64,000 nt of DNA. Source: Flammeovirgaceae bacterium SG7u.111. GTDB taxonomy: Bacteria > Bacteroidota > Bacteroidia > Cytophagales > Flammeovirgaceae. The notes below the pieces were generated by a model. That model was not told the origin of the DNA. It did not search any database and was given only the letters and a program-made list of their open reading frames with translations. Location of the stretch: contig CP139021.1 of assembly GCA_034044135.1 (NCBI GenBank), positions 5,595,635-5,659,634 on the forward strand. The letters run 5' to 3'. This document shows positions 45,991-56,200 of this stretch, one piece after another. A program made the translations under genes and the position numbers. How positions within the stretch are numbered: position 1 is the stretch's first letter; the number at the start of each line of letters is the position of its first letter.

Positions 45991-46233
45991 TTATTGAGCT
46001 AAGAAATTTTTATTTCCAAAAGTATCTGTCAAGCAGACTGCTTCGTGGTTATAAGGATCATATTCGATAATGACTGCAGCATTCTTCCCAAGAGCTTGAT
46101 TAGGAATAGTATATTTAATGATCGAATCATCATTGTAAGACACATTTCTTATTTTCCATTGGCCATTTGGCTGCCTAGCCGATGTAGCTTTAACCCAAAC
46201 ACTTACTTGATATCCTGAATACTGTATTTTCAA
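45991..46233 (-). CDS. Small hypothetical protein without ATG, possibly 5'-truncated
   Basis: 80 residues if translation begins at TTG 46233; the frame has no ATG at all and is closed upstream by a TGA. The sequence is beta-rich (YQVSVWVKATSARQPNGQWK, then AAVIIEYDPYNHEAVCLTD) and looks like the end of a larger beta domain. Either a TTG-started small protein or the remnant of a gene that lost its start. No family recognised. Confidence 0.4.
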   Translation of the reverse strand: MKIQYSGYQVSVWVKATSARQPNGQWKIRNVSYNDDSIIKYTIPNQALGKNAAVIIEYDPYNHEAVCLTDTFGNKNFLAQ

Positions 46234-46255
46234 GGAGAGGTCACATGTATTTGTG

Positions 46256-46271
46256 TATCAATGTATTGATA
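46256..46271. promoter_or_regulatory. Perfect palindrome TATCAAT-GT-ATTGATA
   Basis: Seven-bp half sites with a two-base centre, 23 bases upstream of the small hypothetical frame. Possible operator; AT-rich chance match not excluded. Confidence 0.3.
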
Positions 46272-46342
46272 AATATATGATATCTAGGCTTTATGACGAC
46301 ATAAACAAGAAGCCTTTAACCTTTCTAACAAGGTAGGGATAA

Positions 46343-46374
46343 AACAAAAGCCACCCCTCGAGGTGGCTTTTGTT
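46343..46374 (-). terminator. Terminator of the glycine-zipper gene
   Basis: 13-bp perfect stem AACAAAAGCCACC/GGTGGCTTTTGTT around loop CCTCGA; T-rich in both directions. Confidence 0.82.
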
Positions 46375-46395
46375 CATTATCAAAGTTAACTAACT

Positions 46396-46920
46396 CTATT
46401 TCACTGTATATCCTTTTCCTTCCATGCAAGCCGAATAAGCTTTTTTGAAATTATCCATCAATTCTTTTTCTGTTGCAGCTGCAGCTTGGGTATTTTGCTG
46501 CTGCTGCTTGGCATCACCATAAGCTTTAGCCCTTCGACCTCTCATTGCACCAGCCACTGCTCCTATTGCTGCACCCTTTCCCGTATCGCCAGCTATGGCT
46601 CCAATAGCTGCACCCGCAGCTGCACCCCTTGCTGATCCAACTATAGCGGATCCATCCGCTGACCTATCCACTTGCTCTGCTTGAATTTGGGGAGGGTTGA
46701 TTGGGTCGACTCCTGTTTGCTCCATTGCCCATTTGTAGCAGGCAAGTTCATCAGCATCTTGAGTAGCTGCATCTTGATTTTTGGTGGGGAATATAAATAG
46801 CCCAAGACTTTTTCCGATGTTAACCGCCGAAGCAGTTTGAGGAGGTTGGTTTTGCGCATTCAACAATCCAGAAATAAAAAATGCAGTAACTGTTATAAAG
46901 ATATATCTAATTTTTTTCAT
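46396..46920 (-). CDS. Secreted glycine-zipper protein
   Basis: 174 residues. Signal peptide about 1-22 (ends GLLNAQ-NQ). Middle: DADELACYKWAMEQTGVDP; then a Gly/Ala-rich zipper of about 40 residues (GAAAGAAIGAIAGDTGKGAA repeated) with alternating Gly spacing, able to insert in or pack against membranes; then a Gln-rich linker and FKKAYSACMEGKGYTVK. The two Cys regions are a pattern I recall from glycine-zipper envelope proteins. Role unknown, probably outer membrane. First of three small envelope genes. Confidence 0.75.
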   Translation of the reverse strand: MKKIRYIFITVTAFFISGLLNAQNQPPQTASAVNIGKSLGLFIFPTKNQDAATQDADELACYKWAMEQTGVDPINPPQIQAEQVDRSADGSAIVGSARGAAAGAAIGAIAGDTGKGAAIGAVAGAMRGRRAKAYGDAKQQQQNTQAAAATEKELMDNFKKAYSACMEGKGYTVK

Positions 46921-46957
46921 CTTTCTAGTTTAAGTAGTGAACAACTTGGATCCGAAA

Positions 46958-47458
46958 CTAATAGGGTGCAACAAAAGAATAACCTAATTGCCTCAAGGCA
47001 TCGGCTTCGTTGTAGAAGGTAAAGCTTTTTACAATTTTACCATCTTCTACTTGATAGACCGAATTGGCAAGAATAGTCACCTTTCCTCCCCGATTTTTGT
47101 AAGTAATCTGAAGTTCTGCCCAGTTGGAAACCCACTCTCCTTTGTTATCGCCATCGGGCACTACCACAGCTATGCTCCTCGACTTGTTGTACTGAATTTT
47201 CTCGTAGAGGTTATCTGAATTGTATTTCCAGTTTTCCACCGCTTGAGCTTTATTGGTGGAATCGCCATAAGAAGGACCTAACCCAACATAATTTTCAGCT
47301 AAAAACGACTCCATGGCATTGTGATCCATCGCCTCTACAGCACCTACAAAACTTTCGACTAGCGCAACGTTTTCCTTAGAGTTGTCGGGAGCTTTTTGTT
47401 CGCAGGAACTAAAAATCACCGTCATGCTTAATACAAGCAGAATTATTGAATTTTCCAT
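46958..47458 (-). CDS. SnoaL/NTF2-like lipoprotein
   Basis: 166 residues. Lipobox VIFSSC near residue 19, then an NTF2-like fold: VALVESFVGAVEAMDHNAMESFLAENYVGLGPSYGD at the start, beta strands VSNWAELQITYKNRGGKVTI and the end YQVEDGKIVKSFTFYNEADAL. The family includes ketosteroid-isomerase-like enzymes and binding proteins; no catalytic residues can be assigned. 37 bases upstream of the glycine-zipper gene. Confidence 0.8.
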   Translation of the reverse strand: MENSIILLVLSMTVIFSSCEQKAPDNSKENVALVESFVGAVEAMDHNAMESFLAENYVGLGPSYGDSTNKAQAVENWKYNSDNLYEKIQYNKSRSIAVVVPDGDNKGEWVSNWAELQITYKNRGGKVTILANSVYQVEDGKIVKSFTFYNEADALRQLGYSFVAPY

Positions 47459-47513
47459 GTTATAAGAATTAATTTTTAGTGTTAGCTTTTAATATCTTTC
47501 AACACGCTTTACA

Positions 47514-48083
47514 TCATTTTACAGGCTGGATAGGGAATTTACTCATCAGTGCAGTGACAGCTTTAGGGATAGACTTTTCTCGTTTTGCAGAATTTTCTTC
47601 TACTGTCTTAGTAGCTACTCCTTGCCAAATCAATTCACCAGCTTTTTCATCAAAAACATCCATCACCATTGTTCCTTTCAGATAATCGCTTTCAGAGTAG
47701 GTGGTAGTAGAGCTTCCCATACCCATGCCCCAGCCATAGCTGCCATACCTATACCTACCACCATAGCCGCCATAATAATCGGTATAAGCTGTGGTGCTAG
47801 TTTCTTTGTTAACCACCAAAAACAATGAAACAGCCATATCTCCGCCCTTTTCTACGTATTTGAGGTTTCGTTTTTGAAACTCTTCCTTAAAAGCTTCCCT
47901 CATTCGTTTTTTATCAAAATCGTTTAAAATTTTATCACTTTCCTTTTGCCACCCCAAAAAGCTATAGGTTTGGTACTTGCTAAAATCAGTTGTCTTATCC
48001 GAATCAGAAGTTACCTTCACACTCGAACAGCTAGCTATGATCAGACTAGAAAACAATAAAATGAATGGATAAAATAGTTTCAT
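47514..48083 (-). CDS. DUF4136-type lipoprotein
   Basis: 189 residues. Lipobox LIIASC at residue 19. The body has the DUF4136 pattern: DFSKYQTYSFLGW early, a helix with AFKEEFQKRNLKYVEKGGDM, strands AVSLFLVVNKET, a Tyr/Gly-rich loop (YYGGYGGRYRYGSYGWGMGM), and GTMVMDVFDEKAGELIWQGVATKTV. Function unknown. Upstream-most of three adjacent small envelope genes. Confidence 0.82.
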   Translation of the reverse strand: MKLFYPFILLFSSLIIASCSSVKVTSDSDKTTDFSKYQTYSFLGWQKESDKILNDFDKKRMREAFKEEFQKRNLKYVEKGGDMAVSLFLVVNKETSTTAYTDYYGGYGGRYRYGSYGWGMGMGSSTTTYSESDYLKGTMVMDVFDEKAGELIWQGVATKTVEENSAKREKSIPKAVTALMSKFPIQPVK

Positions 48084-48291
48084 AGTTGTAGGTTTTTAAA
48101 TCGGTTAAATAACACTTCGATAGTAATTTATCTCTTTGTTATAAAACAAGCAATATAATCTTTGGATTTATAGCTTTCTCCTTAAACTATAGATGAATTT
48201 TTAGCGAATACTATATAAAGAAAAAGTAGCCTTTTTATAAAATTGGAAAATAATGAAGCCATGCCTCTTAAGAAACTAGGTCAACAAAAAA

Positions 48292-48311
48292 AGCCATCCC
48301 GAGGGATGGCT
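48292..48311 (-). terminator. Terminator of the korAB genes
   Basis: AGCCATCCC/GGGATGGCT stem with a minimal loop; on the minus strand it is followed by six T. Confidence 0.78.
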
Positions 48312-48347
48312 TGCTAATCATTTTCAAACTAGACGATAAGGGAAATT

Positions 48348-49394
48348 CTATTCCACTACCCAACTATCTTTCCCCCTCAGTAATTTTTGTACATCGGGTT
48401 TTCCTTTGGCCTCTTGCTCATGGGCAATTTGCGCTTCGGTAAGTTGGTCGTAAGATGGTTTTACAATACTTTGGAGAATGCCCATAGCTCGAGGTAACTC
48501 AGGGTTGTGGTACGACATCTGGGCAATGATATACGCAAGAGCTACATCGTGCTGGTCATGCACTAAAAAATCACTTACAGAGTATCCATCTGCCAACGAA
48601 ACTACTTTCGGTTTGAATCCATCCATGATAATTCCTTTATCATCATTTTCCCCAAAAACGAGCGGTTTTCCATGCTCTACATTTACCGTATGCTCTTTAC
48701 GAGACTGCCTAGAGGTAAATGGGTCGAAGGCAGAATCATTAAAAATTACGCAGTTGGTATATAACTCTATGAACGAAAGCCCTTGATGATCATGGGCTGC
48801 TTTAAACATATTTTTCATCCCTGCTGCATCCCTATCGAATCCTCTCCCGACCATGGTTGCACCCGAACCTAGCGCTAATCCAGCAGGTACAAACGGTTCT
48901 TCCAACACTCCCAAAGGCGATGATTTGGTTACCTGACCTTGCTGCGAAGTAGGTGAATACTGCCCTTTGGTGAGGGAATAGACCTCATTATTGAACATTA
49001 GCACATTGAGGTTGATGTTCCTTCGGCAAGCATGGATCATATGGTTACCACCTATACTCATACAATCGCCGTCACCCGTAGCTACCCAAACGGAAAGATC
49101 GGGGCGGGCAAGTTTCAACCCAGAAGCAATGGCTATTGGTCGACCGTGGATGCTATGGAAACCGTAGGTATCTACATAGTAAGAAAACCTGCCAGAGCAG
49201 CCAATACCCGAGATAAACACAAACTTCTCTTTGGGCACGCCCAGCTCAGGCAGTATTTTTTGTACTTGGGAAAGGATGCCATAAGAGCCACAACCCGAGC
49301 ACCATCTCACATCGTTTTCAACCTTAAAATCAGCTGGTTTATAAGTAGTATCACACCCGCAAGACTTACTTATTTCTTCTAATATATTGGTCAT
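48348..49394 (-). CDS. korB: 2-oxoacid:acceptor oxidoreductase, beta subunit (KorB type)
   Basis: 348 residues; TPP-binding subunit of a 2-oxoglutarate-type oxidoreductase. The iron-sulfur ligands lie in VRWCSGCGSYG and SGIGCSGRF, the TPP motif is GDGDCMSIGGNHMIHA with NNEVYSLTKGQYSP. Overlaps the KorA stop by four bases (ATGA), so translation is coupled. Oxidises 2-oxoglutarate or another 2-oxoacid with CoA, giving reduced ferredoxin or flavodoxin. Substrate cannot be fixed from sequence. Confidence 0.93.
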   Translation of the reverse strand: MTNILEEISKSCGCDTTYKPADFKVENDVRWCSGCGSYGILSQVQKILPELGVPKEKFVFISGIGCSGRFSYYVDTYGFHSIHGRPIAIASGLKLARPDLSVWVATGDGDCMSIGGNHMIHACRRNINLNVLMFNNEVYSLTKGQYSPTSQQGQVTKSSPLGVLEEPFVPAGLALGSGATMVGRGFDRDAAGMKNMFKAAHDHQGLSFIELYTNCVIFNDSAFDPFTSRQSRKEHTVNVEHGKPLVFGENDDKGIIMDGFKPKVVSLADGYSVSDFLVHDQHDVALAYIIAQMSYHNPELPRAMGILQSIVKPSYDQLTEAQIAHEQEAKGKPDVQKLLRGKDSWVVE

Positions 49395-51241
49395 ACTAGT
49401 TCTGTTTCGGTTTGAATGATGGCCTCGACTTCGGAAGCTATTTCCATTGCTTTGAATGGGATTCCTTTTACCTTATTTACCTGAATTACCTCTTTGAGGT
49501 ATTTGGCACGCAGCATGGTAGCCAATTGCCCTTTGTTCATTTCGGGGACAATTACTTTGTCATAATTCTTAAGCACATCTCCTAAGTTTTGAGGGAATGG
49601 GTTGATGTATTTGAGTTGAGCTTTCGCCACTTTCACACCTTTTTCATTCAAAATTTTATAGGCAGATTCGATAGCCCCGTAGGTACTTCCCCAGCCCAAA
49701 ATGAGGCAATCGCTTTCGGTATCGCCTTCCACCTTGAGCAATGGAATATCGTTAGCAATCCCATCTACTTTTTGCTGTCTCAAATCGACCATCAGCTGGT
49801 GATTATCTGGATCGTGGCTCACTTGCCCTGTAATGTCAGCTTTTTCCAAACCACCAATTCGGTGTTCAAGCCCTTTCATACCAGGCACAGCCCACTTGCG
49901 GGAAAGCGTATCATCGTCCCGTTTGTAAGGTTGATAGGGTTCAGCTGGATCGGCTAATTGCACCTCTACTTTAGGCAGCATATTCAAATCAGGAACTTTC
50001 CAAGCTTCGGTACTATTGGCCAAGTAGCCATCGGTAAGTAAAATTACCGGAGTCATGTATTTGAGTGCAATCCGGGATGCTTCATAAGCCATATGGAAAC
50101 AGTCGCCTGGCGATGCTGCTGCCAATACAGGCATAGGCGATTCTCCGTGCCTACCCCATACAGACATAAGTAAATCCGATTGTTCGGGCTTGGTGGGCAA
50201 ACCGGTACTCGGACCTCCTCGCTGCACATTGATAATTACCAAAGGCAATTCGGTCATTACTGCCAAACCACTCGCTTCTACTTTGAGCGCCAAACCTGGT
50301 CCACTCGTGGTGGTAAATGCCAAGCTTCCTCCGTACGAAGCACCGATAGCGCTACAAATACCGGCAATTTCGTCTTCTGCTTGCAAATGGCGCACGCCAA
50401 AGCTTTTGTAAGAAGAAATAAATTGTAAAATTTCGGTAGCTGGAGTAATAGGATACGAGCCTAAAAACAGCTCTAACTTTGCATTTTCGGCAGCAGCGAC
50501 CATGCCCAAGGCGGTGGCTTCGTTACCCGTGATATTGCGGTAAGTACCCGCCTGCATACTAGCATCGTCTATTATAAACTGCTCAGGCAAGCCTTCAAAC
50601 CTTTGCCCAAACAAGTAACCAGCATCTAACACTTTGAGATTGGCTTCAAGCATTTCAGGCTTTTTGCCAAATTTCTCTTTTAGCCAGTTGGCAGTAGAGG
50701 AAATATCGTGCCCTGTAAGCCAAAAGACTACTCCAAGCACATAGATATTTCTTGTTTTCTTTATGTTTTTGGGAGACATCCCCAAGTTGGAGAGCTCTTG
50801 TTGAATATTCTTAGTTACATCGAGCGCGAGCAGGTTGTACTCTTCTAACTCACCTGATTCGAGCGGGCTTTCCTCGTATTGAGAAAGCCTCAGATTCTTA
50901 CGATTGAACCCTTCCGTATCTGTGATGATGATCCCGCCTTTTTTGAGCAGTTTAAGGTTGGTCTTCAAAGAAGAAGCGTTCATAGCGACCAAAATATCCA
51001 CTTCGTCGCCAGGAGTATGTACATCTTCTTTACCAAAATTCACCTGATAGGCACTCACTCCGTAGAGCGTGCCTTCTGGGGCTCGGATTTCAGAAGGGAA
51101 GTCGGGAAATGTTCGGGCAATTTTTCCAGAGCTGGCTGCCGCATTGGCGAAGAGCTTGCCTGAGAGCTGCATTCCATCGCCTGAGTCTCCGGCAAACCGA
51201 ATGGTTAGCTTATCGAAATATTTTTGAGTTTTATCCATCAT
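49391..51241 (-). CDS. korA: 2-oxoacid:acceptor oxidoreductase, fused gamma-alpha subunit (KorA type)
   Basis: 616 residues. Residues about 10-190 are the gamma domain (IRFAGDSGDGMQLSGKLFANA); the alpha domain from about 230 contains LGSYPITPATEIL (pyrimidine-ring TPP contact) and TTTSGPGLALKVEASGLA, followed by the C-terminal domain (LGWGSTYGAIESAYK). The fused architecture is usual for two-subunit enzymes. 225 bases after the flavodoxin gene in the same direction. Confidence 0.93.
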   Translation of the reverse strand: MMDKTQKYFDKLTIRFAGDSGDGMQLSGKLFANAAASSGKIARTFPDFPSEIRAPEGTLYGVSAYQVNFGKEDVHTPGDEVDILVAMNASSLKTNLKLLKKGGIIITDTEGFNRKNLRLSQYEESPLESGELEEYNLLALDVTKNIQQELSNLGMSPKNIKKTRNIYVLGVVFWLTGHDISSTANWLKEKFGKKPEMLEANLKVLDAGYLFGQRFEGLPEQFIIDDASMQAGTYRNITGNEATALGMVAAAENAKLELFLGSYPITPATEILQFISSYKSFGVRHLQAEDEIAGICSAIGASYGGSLAFTTTSGPGLALKVEASGLAVMTELPLVIINVQRGGPSTGLPTKPEQSDLLMSVWGRHGESPMPVLAAASPGDCFHMAYEASRIALKYMTPVILLTDGYLANSTEAWKVPDLNMLPKVEVQLADPAEPYQPYKRDDDTLSRKWAVPGMKGLEHRIGGLEKADITGQVSHDPDNHQLMVDLRQQKVDGIANDIPLLKVEGDTESDCLILGWGSTYGAIESAYKILNEKGVKVAKAQLKYINPFPQNLGDVLKNYDKVIVPEMNKGQLATMLRAKYLKEVIQVNKVKGIPFKAMEIASEVEAIIQTETELV

Positions 51242-51466
51242 CGGAATGTTTTAGGTCCGGATAAGTGAGAAAATAATAAGTGGTTAAAAAAAAGATTCTT
51301 TTAACCGATAGTGATGGAGGCAGGAAAGTTTACCAAAAATAACAAAGCAACCTACTAGCCATAAGACCAGTAGGTGCACTTCGTTGATACTCATTTATAA
51401 ACTAAACTTATGAATGGTTGCTAAGCTAAGCCTAACACTGAATTTGAATCATTGATTGAAGGCAGC

Positions 51467-51979
51467 TTACAGACCAGCTTCTTCTTTTACTTGAGCAACC
51501 CAAGCAGCAATTCTCTCATCAGTTTTGCCTTTTTCGTTATCCTCATCGATACCTAGACCTAAGAATTTGCCATCTAAAAGACCTTTAGAATCTTCAAACT
51601 CATAATCGTCAGTTGGCCAAGTACCTACCAGCTTGATATCTTTATCGCTGATTTTTTCATAGATAAGACCCATTGCATCCAAGAATGTGTCAGGATATCC
51701 ATCTGCGTCGCCCGTACCGATGAACGCAACAGTTTTCCCATCAAACTCTACATCGTCCAACTCATCAATAAAGTTATCCCAATCCTCTTGAAGCTCGCCA
51801 ATTTCCCATGTAGAAGAAGCAAGGATAACTATTTCATACTCTGCCATGTCGTCCGCTGAAGCAGACTCTACGTTGTGCAATGCTACTACGTCTTCACCGC
51901 CAAAAGCTGCTTGAACTTTACCAGCTATTCTTTCAGTATTACCTTCGGTAGACCCGAAAAACAAACCAATTTTTGCCAT
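51467..51979 (-). CDS. fldA: Long-chain flavodoxin
   Basis: 170 residues. FMN phosphate loop GSTEGNTERIAG at 9-20, the first FMN loop with SSTWEIGELQEDW, the second with GTGDADGYPDTF; the extra loop of long-chain flavodoxins is present (about 120-140). Strongly acidic. One-electron carrier that often replaces ferredoxin. Its location between the pyruvate oxidoreductase/DHOD-like genes and korAB makes it the natural acceptor for both enzymes (inference). Confidence 0.95.
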   Translation of the reverse strand: MAKIGLFFGSTEGNTERIAGKVQAAFGGEDVVALHNVESASADDMAEYEIVILASSTWEIGELQEDWDNFIDELDDVEFDGKTVAFIGTGDADGYPDTFLDAMGLIYEKISDKDIKLVGTWPTDDYEFEDSKGLLDGKFLGLGIDEDNEKGKTDERIAAWVAQVKEEAGL

Positions 51980-52038
51980 TTTTTTAATTATTTTAGATTG
52001 AAATAATAATTATGTTTTGAAACTATTTTTTATTCAAA

Positions 52039-53082
52039 TTATACTTCCTCATCATCACTTCCGTGAACCGAATCCACTGGGTTGTAAGGGAATATTTCAT
52101 CTGAATGCATCAAGATGTCCACATACTGTGCACGCTTGTAGGTAAATGGGTTTTTGAGTTTTTCTTTGGAAAGCTTTCCTTGGAAATCCTCAATATTGTT
52201 GTACCCTTTACGCTCCATCCACTCTTGCATTTCCTCCAACACTTTGCCCACATAGCTGATACCTTTTTTGTAAAGTGCACTTACAATTTGCACCACATCG
52301 GCACCAGCCAATAGCATTTTTATAGCGTCTTCGCCAGTCAGGACACCTGTATTGCTACAAATATTTCCTTTGATGGTCCCGTGCAACAAACCTGCATAGC
52401 GAAGGGCAATGCGGTTGTCGTTAGAGCTACTGAAGTTGTAAGGAAGTTGGTGCTCTTCTTTTTCGATGTCTATATCTGGTTGGAAAAGCCTGTTGAACAT
52501 CACAAATCCGTCCACCCCTACTTTGTCCATTTGCTTCACTAGGTTAAGAGTGTTGCTGTAATAAGGGCTTAGTTTTACACTTACTGGTATGTTTACCGCA
52601 GATTTGATCTCTTTCAATACTTTGATCTGTTCCTGCTCTACATCTTTGCCCGATTTGGTTGGGTCAATCGCATTTGCATAGAAGTTCAGTTCTAGGCCTT
52701 CTACACCCGTGTTTGCCATTTTCACGGCATAGTCCATCCAAGTGTCTTCGTACACTGCATTCAGGCTTGCTATGATCGGGATGTTCACTTGCTGTTTCGC
52801 TCTCTTAAGGTTCATGAGGTGCTCAGCAGGCCCTGCATGTTCCATTTCAGGGAAAATTGAACCTCTTTCAGAATCTAGATCATTGAACGAACCCAAATCT
52901 TGCTCCATGTGGAGGCTTTCGAGCTGGATTTGCTCTTCAAACAAAGATTTATAAACGATAGCCGCTGCTCCGGCTTCTTCCATTTTCTTTAGGTTTTGAG
53001 TATCCTGCACAAGGTTACTAGCACCTACGATGATAGGGTTTTTCAACTCTATCCCCATGTATTTGGTTTTAAGCTCAGCCAT
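52039..53082 (-). CDS. Dihydroorotate-dehydrogenase-like flavoprotein
   Basis: 347 residues with a DHOD-type TIM barrel: MGIELKNPIIVGASNLVQDT at the start, then LELNFYANAIDP, IPVSVKLSPYYSN, VDGFVMFNRLFQPDID and the FMN phosphate region NTGVLTGEDAIKMLLAGADVVQIVSALY. It lacks the usual orotate-binding Asn cluster and the catalytic Cys/Ser loop is unclear, so pyrimidine synthesis is not assured. In many Bacteroidota this gene type sits beside pyruvate oxidoreductases (recollection). 59 bases upstream of the flavodoxin gene. Confidence 0.82.
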   Translation of the reverse strand: MAELKTKYMGIELKNPIIVGASNLVQDTQNLKKMEEAGAAAIVYKSLFEEQIQLESLHMEQDLGSFNDLDSERGSIFPEMEHAGPAEHLMNLKRAKQQVNIPIIASLNAVYEDTWMDYAVKMANTGVEGLELNFYANAIDPTKSGKDVEQEQIKVLKEIKSAVNIPVSVKLSPYYSNTLNLVKQMDKVGVDGFVMFNRLFQPDIDIEKEEHQLPYNFSSSNDNRIALRYAGLLHGTIKGNICSNTGVLTGEDAIKMLLAGADVVQIVSALYKKGISYVGKVLEEMQEWMERKGYNNIEDFQGKLSKEKLKNPFTYKRAQYVDILMHSDEIFPYNPVDSVHGSDDEEV

Positions 53083-53183
53083 TTCTTGAGTTAAATTAAA
53101 TGCTTAAAAAATCAGTTAAAAAATAATAGCCAACTAAATAAATTGAATTCAATATACTGAAATATCCAGTTGGAAGAAGTAGC

Positions 53184-53226
53184 CTCCAAAAAGCATTTTT
53201 GTTAATTTTCAATGAACTTTTTGGAG
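53184..53226 (-). terminator. Hairpin between the pyruvate oxidoreductase and DHOD-like genes
   Basis: CTCCAAAAAG/CTTTTTGGAG (53184-53193 with 53217-53226) around a T-rich loop. No T-run follows, so it may attenuate or stabilise rather than stop transcription. Confidence 0.45.
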
Positions 53227-53241
53227 ACTATTATGGGAACC

Positions 53242-56200
53242 TTATTCGGCTTCTTCAACAGCCCCAAGGTGTTTTAAATCACTGAACCTTCGTTCGTTGT
53301 CTTTTATAGCCAACTCTATGAGGCGCTCGGCTTCTTCAGGGTTGCTTCGCTGAAGCGTTCTGTACCTGATTTCGTTGCCTACATAGTCTCTAAAGTCAGC
53401 AGCAATTTCTTCGGTTTCCCAAATAAATGGCTTGTCTGCAAGAGCAGGATTGTAGCGGTAGATTGGCCAGTATCCTGACATCGTTGCTTTTTCAGATTGC
53501 TTTTTGGCAAATTTCATATCGTACCCGTGAGCAATACATGGAGAGTACGCAATAACTACAGAAGGTCCTTCGTGTTTCTCAGCTTCTACCATGGCAAGTG
53601 CAGCCTGATCTCTGTTCATGCCCAAGTTAACTGATGCTACGTATGCATTTCCGTAGGTTGACATCATCAAGCCAAGGTTTTTCTTGCCAGTTTTCTTACC
53701 ATCGGCGGCAAATTTCGCAACCGACCCACGTGGAGTAGCTTTAGAAGCTTGACCACCAGTGTTAGAATAAACCTCGGTATCGAGTACCAATACGTTTACG
53801 TTTCGGTCAGAAGCCATTACGTGATCTAGGCCACTAAATCCGATATCGTAAGCCCAACCGTCGCCACCAAATATCCAGATACTCTTCTCAATGAAGTAAT
53901 CTTGCAACTCAATGGTTTTTCTTATGATTGGTTTTAATGTTTCGCTTGCTTCTTTCTGCGCCGCAGGCAAGGCTGCTTTTATTTTCTCTGCGTTTTCTTT
54001 TGCTTCTTTTGTTACTTCGTTCCACAATTTCTTCGCATTTACCAAACCCTCGGTCAACTCTGCTGTAGTTCCTTCTGCAAGGATGGCATCTACATTGTGC
54101 GCTAATTGAACCCTGTTGGCATCAACTGCCAGCCTCATACCGAAACCATATTCAGCATTGTCTTCGAAGAGCGAGTTCGCCCAAGCTGGACCGCGACCGT
54201 TAGCATCTTTGGTGTAAGGAATAGACGGGAAAGTACCGCCGTAAATTGATGTACAACCAGTAGCGTTGGCAATGATCATACGGTCACCAAACATCTGGGT
54301 AAGCATGTGGATATAAGGAGTTTCTCCACAACCTAAGCAGCAACCTGGATGTTCGAAATATGGATCAGTTACCTGGATATCGAAGTCGACAAACTCCAGT
54401 TTTTCCACCCATTTGGTTGGGTTACCAGCCTTGCCTTTTCTTTCGAATTTCTTCGTACCAGTAGGAACAGCACCATTAAGCGGCATTTGGGAAACTTTCA
54501 CTTGGTCACCTTTTAGTCTCAATACAGGTTCCATCACCTCGTCGGCCCAAGCACCAAGTCCTGCAGGAACAACTTCTTGCATTTTTCCTGACTTTTCAGT
54601 GCTTTCAGGAATAGTCACCTCTTTCACACCGTCTGAAGCTGCGTCTATCGCATTCCAGTTCATCTCTACAATTTCACGACCTTTTCTCAAGAATTGTTTC
54701 TCTACATATTTCTTAATCATCTCGATGGCATCTTTCTCTGGAAGCACACCTGACAATTTGAAGAAAGCAGTTTGCATCACCGTATTGATACGGTTACCAA
54801 GCCCTACGCTCTTCGCAATTTTAGAAGCGTCAACTGCATAGACTTTGATATTTTTCTCCTTGATGGTTTTCTGCATGTCCTCGGTGAACATATCGAAAAC
54901 CGCCTCAGGTTTTTTACTTGTATTGATCAGGAATGTGCCACCCTCTACTATACCCTCTAATATATCGTACTTACCAATATACTGCGCTCTATGGAGTGCG
55001 ATGAAGTTACTATTATTGAGCAAATATTCTGAGCGAATCTTGTCGTTGCCAAAACGAAGGTGGGAAATGGTGTATCCACCAGATTTGTTAGAGTCGTACT
55101 CGAAGTAGCCCTGAACATACATATCGGTTCCTTCACCAATAATTTTGATGGAGTTTTTGTTAGCACTGACTGTGCCATCCGATCCGTATCCCCAGAATTT
55201 GCAACGAACCACATCTTCTGCCTCTGTATCTAACTGCTCTTTTACTTCAATAGACTTGTGGGTTACGTCATCTTCTATACCCACGGTGAAATCGTGCCAT
55301 CCATCGTTGTCGAGGTGGTCGAACACCGCTTTTACCATAGATGGGGTAAATTCTTTAGAAGAAAGTCCATAACGACCACCTATTATCTTAACATCATTGC
55401 GGTCTTGCAATGCAGTAACCGTATCCATATAAAGAGGCTCACCAATAGAACCTGGCTCTTTGGTACGATCAAGTACTGCTATTTTCTTTACAGAAGCAGG
55501 AATTTTGTCAACAAAATCGGCAACTGAGAAGGGTCTGTACAACCTAACTTTTAGAACACCTACTTTTTCGCCTTTGGCTAGCATATACTCCAAGGTCTCA
55601 TCGATGGTTTCTACCGCAGAACCCATTGCAATGATAATTTTCTCTGCATCTGGAGCACCTACATATTCGAAAAGCTCGTATTTACGACCTGTTTTCTCCG
55701 CATACATTTCCATGTATTTCTTCACGATAGCAGGTGTAGCTTCGTAGTATTTATTTACAGTTTCCCTTCCTTGGAAATATACGTCGGGGTTTTGCGCCCC
55801 AACTTTACAAACAGGGTCTTCAGGTCTTAGCCCTTCTTTTCTGAAATTCTCAATCGCCTCCACGTTTACCATGGACTTGAGCGTTTCATAATCAACCTCC
55901 TCAATTTTTTGGATAGAGTGAGAAGTTCTGAAACCGTCAAAAAAATGAAGGAATGGGATTTTAGCTTCTAAAGTGGAAAGGTGGGCAATTGCTGCCATGT
56001 CTTGCGCTTCTTGCACATTGGCAGAAGAAAGCATACAAAAACCAGTCATTCTCACGGACATCACATCGGAGTGGTCGCCAAAAATAGAGAGAGACTGCGC
56101 GGCTATTGATCTTGCAGATACGTGGAAAACAGTTGGCATCATTTCGCCAGCTATTTTGTACATGTTGGGGATCATGAGTAGCAAGCCCTGAGAGGCTGTA

